DNA from: Gilvibacter sp.
GTDB taxonomy: Bacteria; Bacteroidota; Bacteroidia; Flavobacteriales; Flavobacteriaceae
Direction of reading: 5' to 3'
Assembly (NCBI RefSeq): GCF_013214815.1
Contig: NZ_JABSPU010000019.1
Span: forward strand, 1 to 42,901
DNA length: 42,901 bases
Both the position numbers and the translations under genes were made by a program. Positions 12,546-21,200 of the stretch are shown in pieces (within the stretch, counting starts at the first letter, position 1; each line of letters opens with the position of its first letter). The notes beneath the pieces are model-generated. The model was not told the origin of the DNA and made no database searches. It saw only the letters and a program-made list of their open reading frames with translations.

Positions 12546-12577
12546 TTTGCAAAATTCTCTTTTTACTATTAATTTTA
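12546..12577 (+). promoter_or_regulatory. Possible promoter for the terminase unit
   Basis: TTTG (12546-12549), 20-nt spacer, TAATTTTA (12570-12577), one base short of the TAnnTTTG consensus and with the same spacing as PL and PR. It would start transcription near 12584, just before the ATG at 12595. A candidate late or middle promoter. Confidence 0.4.
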
Positions 12578-12594
12578 GTAGATTTACTATCATT

Positions 12595-13005
12595 ATGAAA
12601 AGTTTCACCAAGAAAACCATTCTGAAATTGACGCAAATCTACGATCATATAACACTACTTAGAAGTGTTTTTTTGGTCGTTCGTAAGATGTCCATCCCAG
12701 CAGCTTTTAGTAAGTTGATCGTAGATGATGTTTTAGATGTTGGCAAAGATCTTGACATACTGACTTTGATAAAAAATGGCAAGCCAAGCAATGCGCAAGC
12801 ATTCAAAGAACTTATTCAAGCTCATTTTGATAGCACTTGTCAGGGCATAAGAGACCAAATTGGTTTTGAGTTGCCCATGCTAAAATATGAGTTTGGCAAA
12901 CTTGGTGAGCTTAATACGATCCTGAAAAGCAACATAGCTTTTTACAGAAACTTTACTGAGACTAAAAACAACATGATTGATGGACGAGAACACAAAGAAG
13001 GCTAA
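12595..13005 (+). CDS. Hypothetical protein upstream of terminase
   Basis: 136 residues from the ATG at 12595; the frame is open from 12529, but that part overlaps the AT-rich promoter-like region. Mostly helical (KKTILKLTQIYDHITLLRSVFLVVRKMSIPAAFSKLIVDDVL...HFDSTCQGIRDQIGFELPMLKYEFGKLGELNTIL). No domain recognised. It overlaps the small terminase gene by 26 nt, suggesting coupling and possibly a packaging-related role. Confidence 0.6.
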   Translation: MKSFTKKTILKLTQIYDHITLLRSVFLVVRKMSIPAAFSKLIVDDVLDVGKDLDILTLIKNGKPSNAQAFKELIQAHFDSTCQGIRDQIGFELPMLKYEFGKLGELNTILKSNIAFYRNFTETKNNMIDGREHKEG

Positions 13006-13576
13006 ACTTGGGCGTCCGTCAAAATACAATGAATCCTATGCCAAAAGGGCTGAGGAGTTAGCCTCAAAGGGTTGCACCCATCGTGAAATCTACGAGACTC
13101 TTGAAATATCGGAATCGACTTTTTATCAATGGAAGCTAAATTTTTTGGAGTTTGCGGAGGCTATACAAAAAGGGGAAGAGGTATCTGTGCCTTTTCTGTT
13201 AGGCAATCTTAAAAAGGTAGCCGAAGGTCATGTAGAGCGTATACCTAAAAAAACTGTTAGGAAGATATATTCGGTTTTGCCTGACGGCACGAAAATACAA
13301 GAAAAGGAAATAGTAGAAGAGTGGGAAGAGGCATACTATAAAGCGCCAGATGCAAATAGTTTGAGATGGATGCTCGCAAACAGATCCAAAGGCGAATGGA
13401 AGCTGAATCCTGATAACTTTGACGAGTCAGGAGACCGTATACCAGATGTAAATTTAAACATCGGCACCCAAGTACTACAAGGCGCCAAATTAGCCACCTC
13501 TGAGCAAGAAGCCGAGGATTTAGCACCAGACTTGGATGAGATGCACGAAGACCTTCTCAAAGATGAAGAGGAGTAA
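12980..13576 (+). CDS. terS: Terminase small subunit
   Basis: 198 residues from the ATG at 12980 (a TTG at 12977 is also in frame). Residues 7-60 (LGRPSKYNESYAKRAEELASKGCTHREIYETLEISESTFYQWK) are a textbook helix-turn-helix of the small-terminase type. After it come FAEAIQKGEE, a beta segment (KKTVRKIYSVLPDGTKIQEKEIVEEW) and an acidic C-terminus. It recognises the packaging site and loads the large subunit. It overlaps the large subunit gene by 14 nt. Confidence 0.85.
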   Translation: MDENTKKAKLGRPSKYNESYAKRAEELASKGCTHREIYETLEISESTFYQWKLNFLEFAEAIQKGEEVSVPFLLGNLKKVAEGHVERIPKKTVRKIYSVLPDGTKIQEKEIVEEWEEAYYKAPDANSLRWMLANRSKGEWKLNPDNFDESGDRIPDVNLNIGTQVLQGAKLATSEQEAEDLAPDLDEMHEDLLKDEEE

Positions 13577-14915
13577 TACAGCGCAAAGTGGCGCATTGCA
13601 AACATGGGGTGAGCGGGCTCCTTCTGATTCGGGGAGACTGTTACTAGACAACCCGATTAAAGAAAGCGTCGTCTTTGTAACGACATTGGCTTTTATCTTT
13701 GCGGTTGATCCGCATAAGAAGAAGCGACAGAAAACGTTCTTAGCACATCAAGGGGGAACATGGAGCGGAAAGACCTACTCCATTATCCAAGCGCTTGTAT
13801 TTGCAGCAATTGCTTACAAGTACTACAATAAGAAAGGCAAAAGGGAGCCGCTGTCTATTTTGATAGTTGGTCAAGACGTACCCAACCTAAAGAAAGGAGC
13901 CATCAAAGATTTTGAGTCCGTTATACGGGCCATTATTGATGACTTTCCACCAGCACTGCGCCCTATCTTTGAGTACAAATACAACAAGACAGATAAAATA
14001 GCTACCTTTAACAATGGGGCTACTATTGGTTTTGCTTCGTTCAAGGATGGGCAGGACGCTAAAAGCGGCAAACGCCATATTACATTTGTTAACGAGGCAA
14101 ATGGCATAGGATGGGCAGTTGCTGAGCAATTAGAATTTCGTTCTAAGGTCTGTACGATCATAGATTATAACTCAGATGCTCCGTTTTGGTATCATCACAA
14201 GATGCACGGCAAAAGTCACGTGCAATTGTGTATTTCCAACTTCACGCATAATCCTGGGGTTGACGAAAAGACTAAGCGTGAGCTTATCGCAAAGGGGCGA
14301 CACAATCCAGAGTGGCGGAAGGTTTACATCAATGGTCAAACTGGAAGCACAGAAGCTATAATTTACCCAAATGTTACATGGGTAGATCAATTGCCAGAGA
14401 GCTCGGATGTGTCCTATGGGCTTGACTTTGGGTTTAGCAACAGCAAAACGGCTTTTGTTAAATGCGTGGTGTCTGATGGGAGATTATACGTACAGTTGCT
14501 TTTCTACGCTACTGGCTTATTGGCCCCAGACATCGCCAAAGAAATAGAAAAAGCCGCGAAACGGCACGGGTTGGGCAATCTCAAGAAAAGCAAGAAGTTC
14601 ATCATGGCAGATGCCGCGAGCCCTGACACGATTGCTCATTTGCGTAGATTGGGGTATAAAAGAGTAATAGCCGCTAGGAAAGGACCAAACAGCGTCCGAG
14701 ATGGCATTGCTCTGGTCAAATCTTTTGAGGACCTCTGCATAGTCGATAATCCAGCGTTTCGATTAGAGCAGCAGTCTTACAAATACCTCAAAGATCCCAT
14801 GACAGGGGAATTGACCAACGAACCAGACAAGAAAATAGGCAAAGACGACGCAATGGACGCCATGCGTTACGCCATACAAGGTTTGCGCTATACGAATAAA
14901 ATGCAGACCAATTAA
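13563..14915 (+). CDS. terL: Terminase large subunit
   Basis: 450 residues from the ATG at 13563. ATPase motifs: Walker A GGTWSGKT (64-71) and Walker B-like ITFVNEAN with the catalytic E178. Nuclease motifs: YGLDFGFSN (D288), FIMADAASPD (D350) and KDDAMDAMRYAI (D428/D429/D432). The layout fits the PBSX/T4-like two-domain terminase that drives DNA into proheads and cuts it. Headful cutting would fit the circular map and the lack of defined ends, but the cutting mode cannot be read from sequence. Length is normal. Confidence 0.93.
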   Translation: MKRSNTAQSGALQTWGERAPSDSGRLLLDNPIKESVVFVTTLAFIFAVDPHKKKRQKTFLAHQGGTWSGKTYSIIQALVFAAIAYKYYNKKGKREPLSILIVGQDVPNLKKGAIKDFESVIRAIIDDFPPALRPIFEYKYNKTDKIATFNNGATIGFASFKDGQDAKSGKRHITFVNEANGIGWAVAEQLEFRSKVCTIIDYNSDAPFWYHHKMHGKSHVQLCISNFTHNPGVDEKTKRELIAKGRHNPEWRKVYINGQTGSTEAIIYPNVTWVDQLPESSDVSYGLDFGFSNSKTAFVKCVVSDGRLYVQLLFYATGLLAPDIAKEIEKAAKRHGLGNLKKSKKFIMADAASPDTIAHLRRLGYKRVIAARKGPNSVRDGIALVKSFEDLCIVDNPAFRLEQQSYKYLKDPMTGELTNEPDKKIGKDDAMDAMRYAIQGLRYTNKMQTN

Positions 14916-14947
14916 TCACTTTAATTAATACTTACAATTCAATTTCA

Positions 14948-15436
14948 ATGAAATCAAAAGGAACAGCTTACTTGCTTTGGATTGTCGGGCTATTCGGACT
15001 GCTTGGATTCCACCATTTTTATCTAGGAAAACCGATTAAAGGTTTGATTTGGCTTTTTACAGGAGGTGTATTTGGCATCGGTGCGCTTATTGACCTTTTT
15101 ACGCTTGGATCTCAAGTAGAAGGCCGAAACACCAAGGAAGAGTTAAAGACCATACGAGCACATGCGCTATCTGGCAAGAATGCTTTAATTGTAGTCGCAT
15201 CGCTCACACTGTTTGCTTCCTGCCAAAAGGCAGATGCTGCCATTACTGAATGCAAAAAAAAACACACAAGAAATGTTGCTACCAGTAGCTTATCAAGGAG
15301 AAAACGAAGTAGAAACCTGTTTTGCCATAGGGGCATTTCAGTTGTTTCGTACGTTGACGCCACCCGTTACCATTGCCAACATGAAAACGGCCTTGGAGCA
15401 GAATTTGAGCACTCCTTTTACGCAGGATTCGTTTGA
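14948..15436 (+). CDS. TM2-domain membrane protein, 3' end uncertain at an A9 run
   Basis: 162 residues as read, ATG 14948. Residues 1-57 (KSKGTAYLLWIVGLFGLLGFHHFYLGKPIKGLIW...FGIGALIDLF) are a clear TM2 domain, two membrane helices around the HHFYLG turn. A third hydrophobic stretch ALIVVASLTLFASC (about 78-91) resembles a lipobox. After a run of nine A (15254-15262) the remaining 57 residues lie out of frame over the next gene and look non-coding. A -1 slip or one extra A would end the protein at 15288 after about 113 residues. TM2 proteins are rare in phage head blocks; role unknown. Confidence 0.7.
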   Translation: MKSKGTAYLLWIVGLFGLLGFHHFYLGKPIKGLIWLFTGGVFGIGALIDLFTLGSQVEGRNTKEELKTIRAHALSGKNALIVVASLTLFASCQKADAAITECKKKHTRNVATSSLSRRKRSRNLFCHRGISVVSYVDATRYHCQHENGLGAEFEHSFYAGFV

Positions 15437-15968
15437 TATTGTATTGGGCACTGTTAGTAGCTTGCCTTGGGACTCTGCATCATTAACCACCGCTGACATC
15501 TCACTAATCAATGAGATTAGAGCGCACTTGAATCCCAGTCCTGTTTTTACGGCTTGCGGAGGGACAGACTTGCCAAGTATCGGTGGCCTCGGTCCTAATG
15601 TTGCTGGTTACGGGGATCCCAATAATCACGACTTCACCATACTTCAACAACAAAGGGTTACTAGTTCAACCTTTGAGCACGCTTTTATTGTTGAATTTGA
15701 CAACGACTACACTTGCAATATAGCTGATGTTGAAGTAGTAAACTTGATGTCTGCCAGCAATACGCCATCTTTGACAACCTTTGTTTTGAAAGACGTAACG
15801 CCAGTAAACGGAAAGCGAAGAATGGCTTTTTATTACGTCGGTTGGTCAATTGACCCTTATCCATCCCCGTTAGGTGCCCCTGGCACTCAATTTAGCGCAA
15901 CCTTTAATTTTAGGGATGCATCAGGAAGTTCGTTAGTATCCTTGCAAGGGATTTACATTTTCGCATAA
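15273..15968 (+). CDS. Putative structural protein
   Basis: 231 residues from the ATG at 15273, just after the A9 run; a TTG at 15213 would extend it. The N-terminal part is helical (GAFQLFRTLTPPVTIANMKTALEQNL); the rest is beta-rich with repeated S/T/N/G and ends in ASGSSLVSLQGIYIFA, typical of a phage decoration or fibre-type domain. No named family. It lies between terminase and portal, where head-associated genes are expected. Confidence 0.65.
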   Translation: MLLPVAYQGENEVETCFAIGAFQLFRTLTPPVTIANMKTALEQNLSTPFTQDSFDIVLGTVSSLPWDSASLTTADISLINEIRAHLNPSPVFTACGGTDLPSIGGLGPNVAGYGDPNNHDFTILQQQRVTSSTFEHAFIVEFDNDYTCNIADVEVVNLMSASNTPSLTTFVLKDVTPVNGKRRMAFYYVGWSIDPYPSPLGAPGTQFSATFNFRDASGSSLVSLQGIYIFA

Positions 15969-16024
15969 CACACGCACACACAACATACTATCTAATCTAT
16001 ATTTTTTCACAAACACACATCGCC

Positions 16025-16705
16025 ATGTATCCATTTCCTCAAGTTCTTCAATTCATGAGCGCTTGCACATGTGGCGCAGGAACTCCCTTAGTTGCCCCGC
16101 CTGAAAAAGACTGTTACAAGCAACGCGGTCAAACGCAGCGCCTTTGGTTCGTCAAGCGAGGGCAAGTCAAGTTTGATCTTGCTGACAATACCAACAATCT
16201 GCCTGCCACAATCTCAGGCATGGACCCTGACACACAGGCACCTTGGACGGTGCTGTGGAATGCTACCGACGACACCAAGGTAGTCAATACGCCAGTGCGT
16301 CGGTTAGGGGCACCTAATATTGAAGCTGGCGGCGAGTTGACCACTGGTGGCGCCAATGAAACGCCCAATGGCGTCTTGTTTAGCTTAGGGCGTGACCCGT
16401 CTACCTTTAGCGGTAACTTCTACCAATTGCATGGCGACCAAATCGCAGCATTGCGTGATTTGGAGTGCCAAGACGTAGAGGTGTTCTTGATCCATGAGGA
16501 CAACACCATCACAGGGCACAAAGATGGGGACATCTTCACGGGTATTCCCTTGCAAAAGGCACCTTTTGTTTCGGATCAAACCTTTGGAAATCGCGACAAC
16601 ATTGACGCTAATGCCTTCAATATGCAATTCTTTCCCAAGTTTGACGAACTGTTACACACTATCACCCCGACGGCACCATTCTCACCGTTGACAGCGGTTG
16701 CCTAA
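16025..16705 (+). CDS. Putative virion protein
   Basis: 226 residues, ATG 16025, after a 56-bp AC-rich gap. N-terminal cysteines (MSACTCGAGT, CYKQRGQ), then beta-rich sequence with RRLGAPNIEAGGELTTGGANETPNGVLFSLGRDPSTFSGNFYQL and QDVEVFLIHEDNTITGHKDGD. The alternation of strands and G/N turns looks like a tail-tube or decoration fold, but there is no diagnostic motif. The short spacing to the next genes indicates cotranscription with the head block. Confidence 0.6.
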   Translation: MYPFPQVLQFMSACTCGAGTPLVAPPEKDCYKQRGQTQRLWFVKRGQVKFDLADNTNNLPATISGMDPDTQAPWTVLWNATDDTKVVNTPVRRLGAPNIEAGGELTTGGANETPNGVLFSLGRDPSTFSGNFYQLHGDQIAALRDLECQDVEVFLIHEDNTITGHKDGDIFTGIPLQKAPFVSDQTFGNRDNIDANAFNMQFFPKFDELLHTITPTAPFSPLTAVA

Positions 16706-16707
16706 AA

Positions 16708-16938
16708 ATGAAGAAAATTTCATTGAGATTCGTAGCGGCGTCGGTTGTAGTTAATGAATATGATTACGACCACGCGCTGCGAATATTAAGAAGCCAACAC
16801 AGGCAAGGCGGATCATCAATAACATTAGCCGAACATGACACCTACTATTTTGACACAACAACCAATCCTCAAGGAGAGATTGTCCGACGAAGAAGCAATA
16901 AGAGCTCTGAGTCAGGCCAATCTGTTGTCGAACAATAG
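16708..16938 (+). CDS. Hypothetical small protein overlapping the portal gene
   Basis: 76 residues, ATG 16708, two bases after the previous stop. N-terminus MKKISLRFVAASVVVNEYDYDHALRILRSQH, then a G/S-rich stretch and a basic tail. The last 104 nt overlap the portal start in another frame. The good position of the start supports a real gene; the long overlap is unusual, so either this frame or the portal start may be misjudged. Confidence 0.5.
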   Translation: MKKISLRFVAASVVVNEYDYDHALRILRSQHRQGGSSITLAEHDTYYFDTTTNPQGEIVRRRSNKSSESGQSVVEQ

Positions 16939-18649
16939 GGGCTATTATGAGAGCTTGCTTACTGTTTTGACCCAATCTATCTTTGCTGATGAATTGCCAA
17001 GGCTTAGAGGATGGGGAGAAATAGAAGCACTCGTAGCCTCTAGGTTGCATCCTGAAAAGCAGGAGCGAACAATGGCATTTTTCACTTTCCCAATGGAATG
17101 TGTTAGTGTAGCAAAAGCAGCCCTTCAAGATCTTTGGAGAGTGTTTGAGGCCCGTGATGCTGTTTTTTCGGAAGATTATTTAGGTGTCGATCCATCGAGA
17201 GGTGAACAACTATTCGAGCGGCTAAATATTGGGCAATACATTCGCAATACCGCCCAGCGCGTACTGACCAACAAGCCCAACACCTATTGCGTTGTTGATT
17301 ATGATAGTAGTGGACTCCCTTACATCATCACGGTAGAAGAAGAGCGATTGATTAACGTTGCCTTTGTGCCAAATTCTCATGTAGAAGTGGCCTACATTGC
17401 TTTTTTGCATTCTGTTGGTCATGATGCCAATGGTGAGTGGAAAAGATATGCTTTTTACGATGCTGAGTCTTACAGGGTTTACGAAAGTCGCGACGGCAGC
17501 CCAAAAACGCTGATTCTTGACAATCCGCACAATTTAGGATACTGCCCAGCAAGGCCGTTTTTGTCAGAGGTTCGTTATGAAATGAGCGCCGACCGCTACA
17601 ATCCATTGGCAACAAGCATAGGCATGCTGTTGGATTACCAGCTATCCGTCGTGTTTGAAAAATACGGAGAAAACTACATCCCTTTTCCTGTTACCGTTCG
17701 ACCAGAAGGCCAAAGTGAGTGCGATCAAGAAGGCTGTGTGGATGGATACATTTACTCCAAGACGACTGTTTTAGGGCAAATCGTAGAGCGTAAAGAAAAG
17801 TGTCAAAAGTGCGCCAAGCCTGATATTTTTGGAGGGCCAGGCACTATTGTCAATGTTGACCCCTTGGTTATTCAAGGCGTCTCAGAGGATGCTAGAGTGT
17901 TTCGATTTGAATCACCTGATGTAAAAGGACTTGAGCTTTATGGAAAGTCTATTGAAGGTAAGCGTATGGCCTTTAAAAAAGCGGTGACAGGTATCAATGA
18001 AATGATTGCCACCCAAGCGGTAAACATCGAGCAAGTCCATGCGGTCATGGAGGCTGCCAAGAGGCCATTGTTGGTCATTGCCAAGCAATTAAACGATATT
18101 GATAAGTGGCTGCATGAGACGCTGTATAGGGCTGCTTTTGGGGCTGATATGGTCCGCTATGCTAATTGGGGCACAGACTGGTTTGTACTCACCCCCGACC
18201 AAACGCTTACGCTTTACCAAAAAGCGAAAGAAGCAGGAGTAGGATCTGGGGAGCTAGACTCGCTCTACAATTTACACCTTTCAACAAGGCACAAAACAAA
18301 CCCCCAAATGCTGCGTAAAAAGCGCTTAGAATTTGAGTTGGATCCAGCTCCTCACAAGACAGATGAGGAGGTATATGCGATGCGTGATAGGGGCGCAATA
18401 AACCAAGTTGACTTAGTAATTAAGACAAACTTTGCCCGCTACATTGCTCGATATGAAAGGGAATTTGAGCCATTGACTCAAGTGGGGCATTATAATATTG
18501 AAACTGGAAAGCTATCTTACAGAGAGCTTGTTGATCAGATTTATAAACATCTAATAGAATACGCAAATGAAAACATTCAAAGCCAACAAGTGGAACAGCC
18601 CAGAAGTGCAGCAGCTATACAAGATGCTTCCTCAGCAGCAGGCGCTTGA
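16835..18649 (+). CDS. Portal protein (putative) with an internal four-cysteine element
   Basis: 604 residues, ATG 16835. Assignment rests on size, on the place between terminase and scaffold/capsid, and on the long mixed helix-strand core with a helical C-terminal half (KGLELYGKSIEGKRMAFKKAVTGINEMIATQAVNIEQVHAVMEAAKRPLLVIAKQL), typical of portals. Portals form the 12-subunit ring through which DNA enters. Unusual is C296-x4-C301 ... C323-x2-C326, a zinc-ribbon-like insertion. The C-terminal tail is Q/A-rich and overlaps the next gene by 83 nt. Confidence 0.65.
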   Translation: MTPTILTQQPILKERLSDEEAIRALSQANLLSNNRGYYESLLTVLTQSIFADELPRLRGWGEIEALVASRLHPEKQERTMAFFTFPMECVSVAKAALQDLWRVFEARDAVFSEDYLGVDPSRGEQLFERLNIGQYIRNTAQRVLTNKPNTYCVVDYDSSGLPYIITVEEERLINVAFVPNSHVEVAYIAFLHSVGHDANGEWKRYAFYDAESYRVYESRDGSPKTLILDNPHNLGYCPARPFLSEVRYEMSADRYNPLATSIGMLLDYQLSVVFEKYGENYIPFPVTVRPEGQSECDQEGCVDGYIYSKTTVLGQIVERKEKCQKCAKPDIFGGPGTIVNVDPLVIQGVSEDARVFRFESPDVKGLELYGKSIEGKRMAFKKAVTGINEMIATQAVNIEQVHAVMEAAKRPLLVIAKQLNDIDKWLHETLYRAAFGADMVRYANWGTDWFVLTPDQTLTLYQKAKEAGVGSGELDSLYNLHLSTRHKTNPQMLRKKRLEFELDPAPHKTDEEVYAMRDRGAINQVDLVIKTNFARYIARYEREFEPLTQVGHYNIETGKLSYRELVDQIYKHLIEYANENIQSQQVEQPRSAAAIQDASSAAGA

Positions 18650-19031
18650 GTTAGAGCAGCGGTCTAATATCGCCGAATACAACAAAGGTTGCTACACGCT
18701 TATTGGATATACTAGCAAAAAGGTTCCCAATAGCGCGACGTTTACTCATGAATTGGTTTACTACACCAAGACGATCCCTGATTATGACCAAATGAACAGG
18801 CGCTGGCAAAACACCAGGGGCGAATTTGACACGCGAATTATTTTGCACGATCCGAAGCTTGATATGTTCAAGCCTGTACAGGGAGCGTCCCCAAAGAAAA
18901 AGGAGATTGAGGCGCTTAGTGAGCAGCAAATTCAACAAGTCCAAATCATGTCAGCGGACGGCGATTCCTTAAAAGACATTGCTGAGCAACTTGGCGTGAC
19001 CCAGAAAAGAATTAAGCCTTACTTGAAGTAG
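18567..19031 (+). CDS. Head-block protein with a C-terminal HTH-like segment
   Basis: 154 residues, ATG 18567, inside the 3' end of the portal gene. N-terminal basic part with NSPEVQQLYKMLPQQQALEL and beta segments (GCYTLIGYTSKK, THELVYYTKTIPDYD). Residues 118-154 (LSEQQIQQVQIMSADGDSLKDIAEQLGVTQKRIKPYLK) look like a helix-turn-helix of the resolvase/sigma type. It may be a DNA-binding or head-assembly factor; no family recognised. Confidence 0.6.
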   Translation: MKTFKANKWNSPEVQQLYKMLPQQQALELEQRSNIAEYNKGCYTLIGYTSKKVPNSATFTHELVYYTKTIPDYDQMNRRWQNTRGEFDTRIILHDPKLDMFKPVQGASPKKKEIEALSEQQIQQVQIMSADGDSLKDIAEQLGVTQKRIKPYLK

Positions 19032-19061
19032 GGAACAGTAGGTAATAAACACACGTAAAAA

Positions 19062-19982
19062 ATGTCAGACAACACACCAACGCCCGAAGGTGGGCAAGAT
19101 GCGGCTCCTGATTACACATTCACCTCCGAACAGGCTATTGAGCGCCTTGGTAAAGACAAAGTGTATGCTCAAACGGTAATTGCTGCAGCCAACCAAACTG
19201 AGATAGGTAAGACTTACCTCAACAATTATTACGAGACTATGTCTGCACCAGCAATACAAGCAGCCCAAACAGCTTCCTACAAGCAGGGTATGGGCGAAGC
19301 CTACGGTCAGTTAGACAAGTTAGGCGCTGAAATTTTTGGAGCAGAAAAACCAGAAGGCCTTAAGACTACCGATTGGTTCAGGCAATGCATTCAGGCTACC
19401 GCGCCACAGGGCAACGAGGAGGCCGTACAAATAGCAAAAGATCAACTTGATGCAGCATTGGCAAAAATCAAGGAATTTGAGTCCAAGCAGCAGCAGACCG
19501 CTCAAGATCACGCCGCCAAAATTCGGGAGTTGACCGTAGGCAATACGGTATCTGTGGGATTTTCTTCCCTTTCGTTCGATAGCCAAGTCAACGAGCATTT
19601 GTTGTCATCCGTAAAGAAGACTGTGATGGCTGCATTAGTGCAGAATGCCAAGGTGGATGACGGAGGTAATGTTGTTTTTTATGGCAACGACGGGAAACCA
19701 ATCCTCAATGCTCAGCAGTCTCCTGCCACAGCAGTAGAGGCGGCTAAGGTAATGTTGGAGCCTATGGGCGTTTTGGCTAAGCCAAAGGGTGGCAGCGCTG
19801 ACCCCTCCAAGATCGCCAACACAAACGGACTTTCATTGCAAGGGATTACAACAAAGGGAGCGGCTTTGAACGCCCTGAGCGCTAGCTTAACAGCAAGCAA
19901 GGTTAAGCCTAATACCAAGCAATGGAACGACGCTTTTAATGCGCTTAAATCAAGTGATAAATACCAAGCCCTAGAGGGCTAA
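19062..19982 (+). CDS. Capsid scaffolding protein (putative)
   Basis: 306 residues, ATG 19062. Highly A/Q/K/E-rich and helical: QAIERLGKDKVYAQTVIAAANQTEIGKTYLNNYYE, then a coiled-coil stretch (about 125-160, AKDQLDAALAKIKEFESKQQQTAQDHAAKIREL) and a lysine-rich C-terminus. Position directly in front of the major capsid gene and the composition are those of phage scaffolding proteins, which guide prohead assembly and then leave. No protease motif seen. A 123-bp AT-rich gap follows. Confidence 0.7.
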   Translation: MSDNTPTPEGGQDAAPDYTFTSEQAIERLGKDKVYAQTVIAAANQTEIGKTYLNNYYETMSAPAIQAAQTASYKQGMGEAYGQLDKLGAEIFGAEKPEGLKTTDWFRQCIQATAPQGNEEAVQIAKDQLDAALAKIKEFESKQQQTAQDHAAKIRELTVGNTVSVGFSSLSFDSQVNEHLLSSVKKTVMAALVQNAKVDDGGNVVFYGNDGKPILNAQQSPATAVEAAKVMLEPMGVLAKPKGGSADPSKIANTNGLSLQGITTKGAALNALSASLTASKVKPNTKQWNDAFNALKSSDKYQALEG

Positions 19983-20105
19983 AACATAAGAACATAACCA
20001 AAAGATTTAGTAAGAGTCAATTAAGTCTTTGGTCAACTTTATTAGAATAGTGAAAAAGCTAGAGTCGCCGCGTCAAACGCTCATTATTCGCACTTTTTAA
20101 CAAAA

Positions 20106-21137
20106 ATGACTACAGTAGCAACGTTGATCCAAGAAGCACGGGTGCAGTACCCTAACGGCTTAGACGGACAACAACTCAGGGATCAAAACTATGGATTCCT
20201 TGACTATGCCCTTCGCAATACCGACCTAGTAATCAATGACGACGGGCGCACCCAGCTAGAAAACTCTTGGAGCAAGCCTGATGTGGAGATTCCTGTGATG
20301 GTTCACCAAGTTTCTACAATGACCCAAGGCCCAATGCCTTGTGACAGTACCGACACTCCTATCACAACTGCAATGGTGACACCAACATGGGATGCGTTTT
20401 ACAACAGCTTCCACATGGTCCCGCGTCAGTCTAGACGCAACATGATTTCCTACGAACAGGAATTGTCTCGCAAGATTCACGAATGGGAGATGGGTGCCGC
20501 GCTTTACATTGACCAAGCGACCCGCGATGCTATTGATACCGCCAAGGCGACCACAAGTAGCAGTGCGTATTGGGGTGGCTATTTCTCTGTCGTGGCTGAT
20601 GCGGCCCAGATTACTCAAGCGCAGAAAAAAGACGGATTGGTGTACATGAAGAACATCTTCATGGAAGATCAGTTTAGCGGCATGGATTTTGACTTGGTTG
20701 GAAGCCACTCTCTCAACTCTGAATTTGCTTACAGCATGAATCAAGGTGCTCAGAACGCTGAAAACCTTACTTGGGCTTACAATGGTATCAGAATGGCAGG
20801 CGCGCACAGTGCCAATGTTTCCGCTGGCGCAAATGCTACGGGATTCATGATGGTGCCAGGGAGTATGGGCATTTATGGGCGCACACCAGCCGACTTCCTT
20901 GATCCTACTCCTGTTGGCACAAAACAGTTTTCCATTTATCAGTCACCTGTATTGGGCTTGCCTGTAATGGTGATTCGCGATACCGATTGTATTGATGGGC
21001 AAACCGTTACAAATCGTGCTTATGACGGAGCAACCAGAAGAGAAAAATTCACAATGGGCGTGAGCTTCGCTTTGTTGTCTCCCTACAAAGGTACACGCAC
21101 CAATAGCGGCATCAAGAAACTAGATATTGTTCCCTAG
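20106..21137 (+). CDS. Major capsid protein (putative)
   Basis: 343 residues, ATG 20106. No signature motif can be stated, but the size, the place after the scaffold gene, the separate AT-rich leader of 123 bp, and the composition (many G, T, N; few cysteines; MVPGSMGIYGRTPADFLDP and PVLGLPVMVIRDTDCI in the C-terminal half) fit an HK97-fold capsid protein. It would form the icosahedral shell. A hairpin at 21160-21185 follows, consistent with a highly expressed gene set apart from its neighbours. Confidence 0.7.
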   Translation: MTTVATLIQEARVQYPNGLDGQQLRDQNYGFLDYALRNTDLVINDDGRTQLENSWSKPDVEIPVMVHQVSTMTQGPMPCDSTDTPITTAMVTPTWDAFYNSFHMVPRQSRRNMISYEQELSRKIHEWEMGAALYIDQATRDAIDTAKATTSSSAYWGGYFSVVADAAQITQAQKKDGLVYMKNIFMEDQFSGMDFDLVGSHSLNSEFAYSMNQGAQNAENLTWAYNGIRMAGAHSANVSAGANATGFMMVPGSMGIYGRTPADFLDPTPVGTKQFSIYQSPVLGLPVMVIRDTDCIDGQTVTNRAYDGATRREKFTMGVSFALLSPYKGTRTNSGIKKLDIVP

Positions 21138-21159
21138 CTTCATTGTTTTTATTACCTCA

Positions 21160-21185
21160 GAGTGGGTGGAGCAATCTACTCACTC
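21160..21185 (+). terminator. Hairpin with T-rich tail behind the capsid gene
   Basis: GAGTGGGT (21160-21167) pairs with ACTCACTC (21178-21185), eight pairs with one G-T, loop of 10, followed by gcctcttttgttatt running into the ATG at 21201. It could be a partial terminator that raises capsid over downstream products, or a structure that masks the next start. Confidence 0.45.
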
Positions 21186-21200
21186 GCCTCTTTTGTTATT

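Noticed and set aside
16129-16627. Antisense frames in the 16025-16705 gene
   Set aside because: No start context and fully inside a gene that continues the operon.
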